DNA of 64,000 bases from Thiotrichaceae bacterium UBA7357 (lineage in GTDB: Bacteria > Pseudomonadota > Gammaproteobacteria > Eutrophobiales > Eutrophobiaceae): positions 62,001 through 126,000 of the forward strand of contig DKOR01000034.1 of assembly GCA_002470825.1 (NCBI GenBank). Direction: 5' to 3'. Below, piece by piece: positions 62,956-64,000 of this stretch. A program made the position numbers and the translations under genes. Below the pieces are notes generated by a model. The model ran no database searches. It saw only the letters and a list, made by a program, of their open reading frames with translations, and was not told the DNA's origin. Position 1 is the stretch's first letter. Each line of letters begins with the position of its first letter.

Positions 62956-64000
62956 TTATTTCAAATAATTATTGAGTAGTAAATTAACACTGTAGCGCAC
63001 ACCAAAACCGATTGTGTCCGTTGGTATATGAGCCAAACCGCCTTTCTTATTACTACTGGATAAATCCATATGCACCCAAGGGGTGTTGTTTTTAACAAAA
63101 CGTTGCAAGAAGCGCGAGGCCAAGATATGGTCGACACCACTTTCCTGTGAACATTGTTTTATATCAGCAATATCACTTTTAATCATATGATCAAAGTCTT
63201 CATCTAGCGGGAATGGCCAAACTCGTTCGCCTGAATCCTCACCGGCTTTTATCAAGTCTGCATGCCACTCTTTCTTATTAGTAAATACACCACTATAAGA
63301 CGTGCCGATCGAATACATGCATGCACCTGTTAAGGTTGCATAATCTATGATCAAAGAGGGTTTCTCTTTAGATGCTAAAGCCAGTGTATCCGATAGCACC
63401 ATCCGGCCCTCTGCGTCGGAATGTATGATCTCGATTGTTGTACCATCTGAAGCAGTAATAACATCATTTGGTTTATATGCTTTAGGTCCAATATGATTCA
63501 CTGCTAATGCCATCCAGCATTCAACAGGTCGATTAAAATTTATTTTCGTTAATGCTAAAAAAACACCTAAAGCAACGGCACTGCCCTGCATGTCTTCATG
63601 CATGCCATACATATAATTAGCCGGTTTTAAATTTACACCGCCTGTGTCATAACAGATACCTTTACCTATTAAAAAAACTTTTTTGCCTTTTGTTGATATC
63701 TTTGGCGTATAGCGCAGACGAACAATACCAGAATCGGCTTTGGGACTAGCCTGTGATACAGCTAAAAATGCACCTGCCTTTTTCTTCTTCAGAATAGGTT
63801 CATCGTAAAATTCAAGTTTCCATTTATTCTCACGCGCTAATTCTTTCACCTCTTTCAGGTATTCTGTTGGCGTTAACTTATTTGGAGGTAGAATACTAAG
63901 ACGACGCGTCAATGCGTTCCCTTCTGCAATCGCAAAGCTTTCTTTAAAACCATGATTCACTCGCACACCATACAATGATAATTTTGACAAGCGAGATATC
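62956..64000 (-). CDS. M17-family leucyl aminopeptidase, N terminus beyond the window
   Basis: This is the C-terminal catalytic domain of a dinuclear zinc M17 aminopeptidase. Metal and active-site segments are in order: LIGKGICYDTGGVNLKP (Lys and Asp ligands), then HSDAEGRMVLSDTLALA with the Asp-Glu ligands and catalytic Arg, and DYATLTGACMYSIG. The frame is open to the window edge, so the start, which would include the N-terminal domain, lies outside; a TTG at 63990 is not the real start. M17 proteins process peptides and cysteinyl-glycine. Confidence 0.93.
   Translation of the reverse strand, partial: ISRLSKLSLYGVRVNHGFKESFAIAEGNALTRRLSILPPNKLTPTEYLKEVKELARENKWKLEFYDEPILKKKKAGAFLAVSQASPKADSGIVRLRYTPKISTKGKKVFLIGKGICYDTGGVNLKPANYMYGMHEDMQGSAVALGVFLALTKINFNRPVECWMALAVNHIGPKAYKPNDVITASDGTTIEIIHSDAEGRMVLSDTLALASKEKPSLIIDYATLTGACMYSIGTSYSGVFTNKKEWHADLIKAGEDSGERVWPFPLDEDFDHMIKSDIADIKQCSQESGVDHILASRFLQRFVKNNTPWVHMDLSSSNKKGGLAHIPTDTIGFGVRYSVNLLLNNYLK

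Noticed and set aside
63988..63990. TTG at 63990 as the start of the M17 aminopeptidase
   Set aside because: The frame stays open upstream to the window end, and M17 enzymes carry an N-terminal domain before this point, so the gene is cut by the window.

Overview
The window is chromosomal DNA from an AT-rich gammaproteobacterium, probably free-living and aerobic. The evidence is the content and order of housekeeping genes: a complete 14-gene nuo operon, tpiA-secG-tRNA-Leu(GAG), scpAB-rluB-trpS-yciO, clpS-clpA, classical argA, a Dam methylase very close to the enterobacterial one, and a YqcC-family gene. The genus cannot be named from the sequence alone. No insertion sequence, phage, plasmid or CRISPR feature is visible.

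Layout. 1-14719 (minus): nuoA to nuoN, respiratory complex I. 15090-23191 (minus): prpF and acnD (2-methylcitrate cycle), thiC behind a TPP riboswitch, a BASS-family transporter gene with a probable one-base frameshift, and an S51 peptidase gene. This block lies between nuoA and the tRNA-Leu/secG/tpiA group that often sits directly beside nuo in related genomes. 23300-29129 (minus): tRNA-Leu, secG, tpiA, rluB, scpB, scpA, trpS, yciO. 29191-32807 (plus): yciB, yciI, bolA/ibaG, dam, dapE, yqhA, closed by a bidirectional terminator. 32906-35434: aceA with a divergent LysR-type regulator. 35596-38197: clpS-clpA. 38215-40733 (minus): argE-argA, divergent from ilvD-VF530. 43079-45837: a lytic transglycosylase and pgpA (minus), then an exported hypothetical protein, an exported methyltransferase-like protein and a DUF423 protein (plus). 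46053-53330 (minus): moxR-DUF58-DUF4381-batA-batB/C-batD and a frameshifted YkvA-family gene. 53464-55296: a LysR fragment and an Old Yellow Enzyme reductase. 55822-58568: yqcC and a second-type elongation factor G. 58995-60666: an acetoacetate decarboxylase-family gene followed by a CmcJ/AsaB-like oxygenase gene. 60952-64000 (minus): typA and a partial M17 aminopeptidase.

Most genes are core metabolism: NADH oxidation, propionyl-CoA disposal through 2-methylcitrate, the glyoxylate entry enzyme, arginine, lysine and branched-chain amino-acid synthesis, and protein quality control. The least ordinary parts are the acetoacetate decarboxylase/CmcJ-like pair, with two copies of an ATTGTCGACAAT-type palindrome upstream and a near-identical copy upstream of acnD; two genes that each appear broken by one base in an A run; an exported methyltransferase-fold protein; and a cluster of GATC sites in front of nuo in a genome that encodes Dam.
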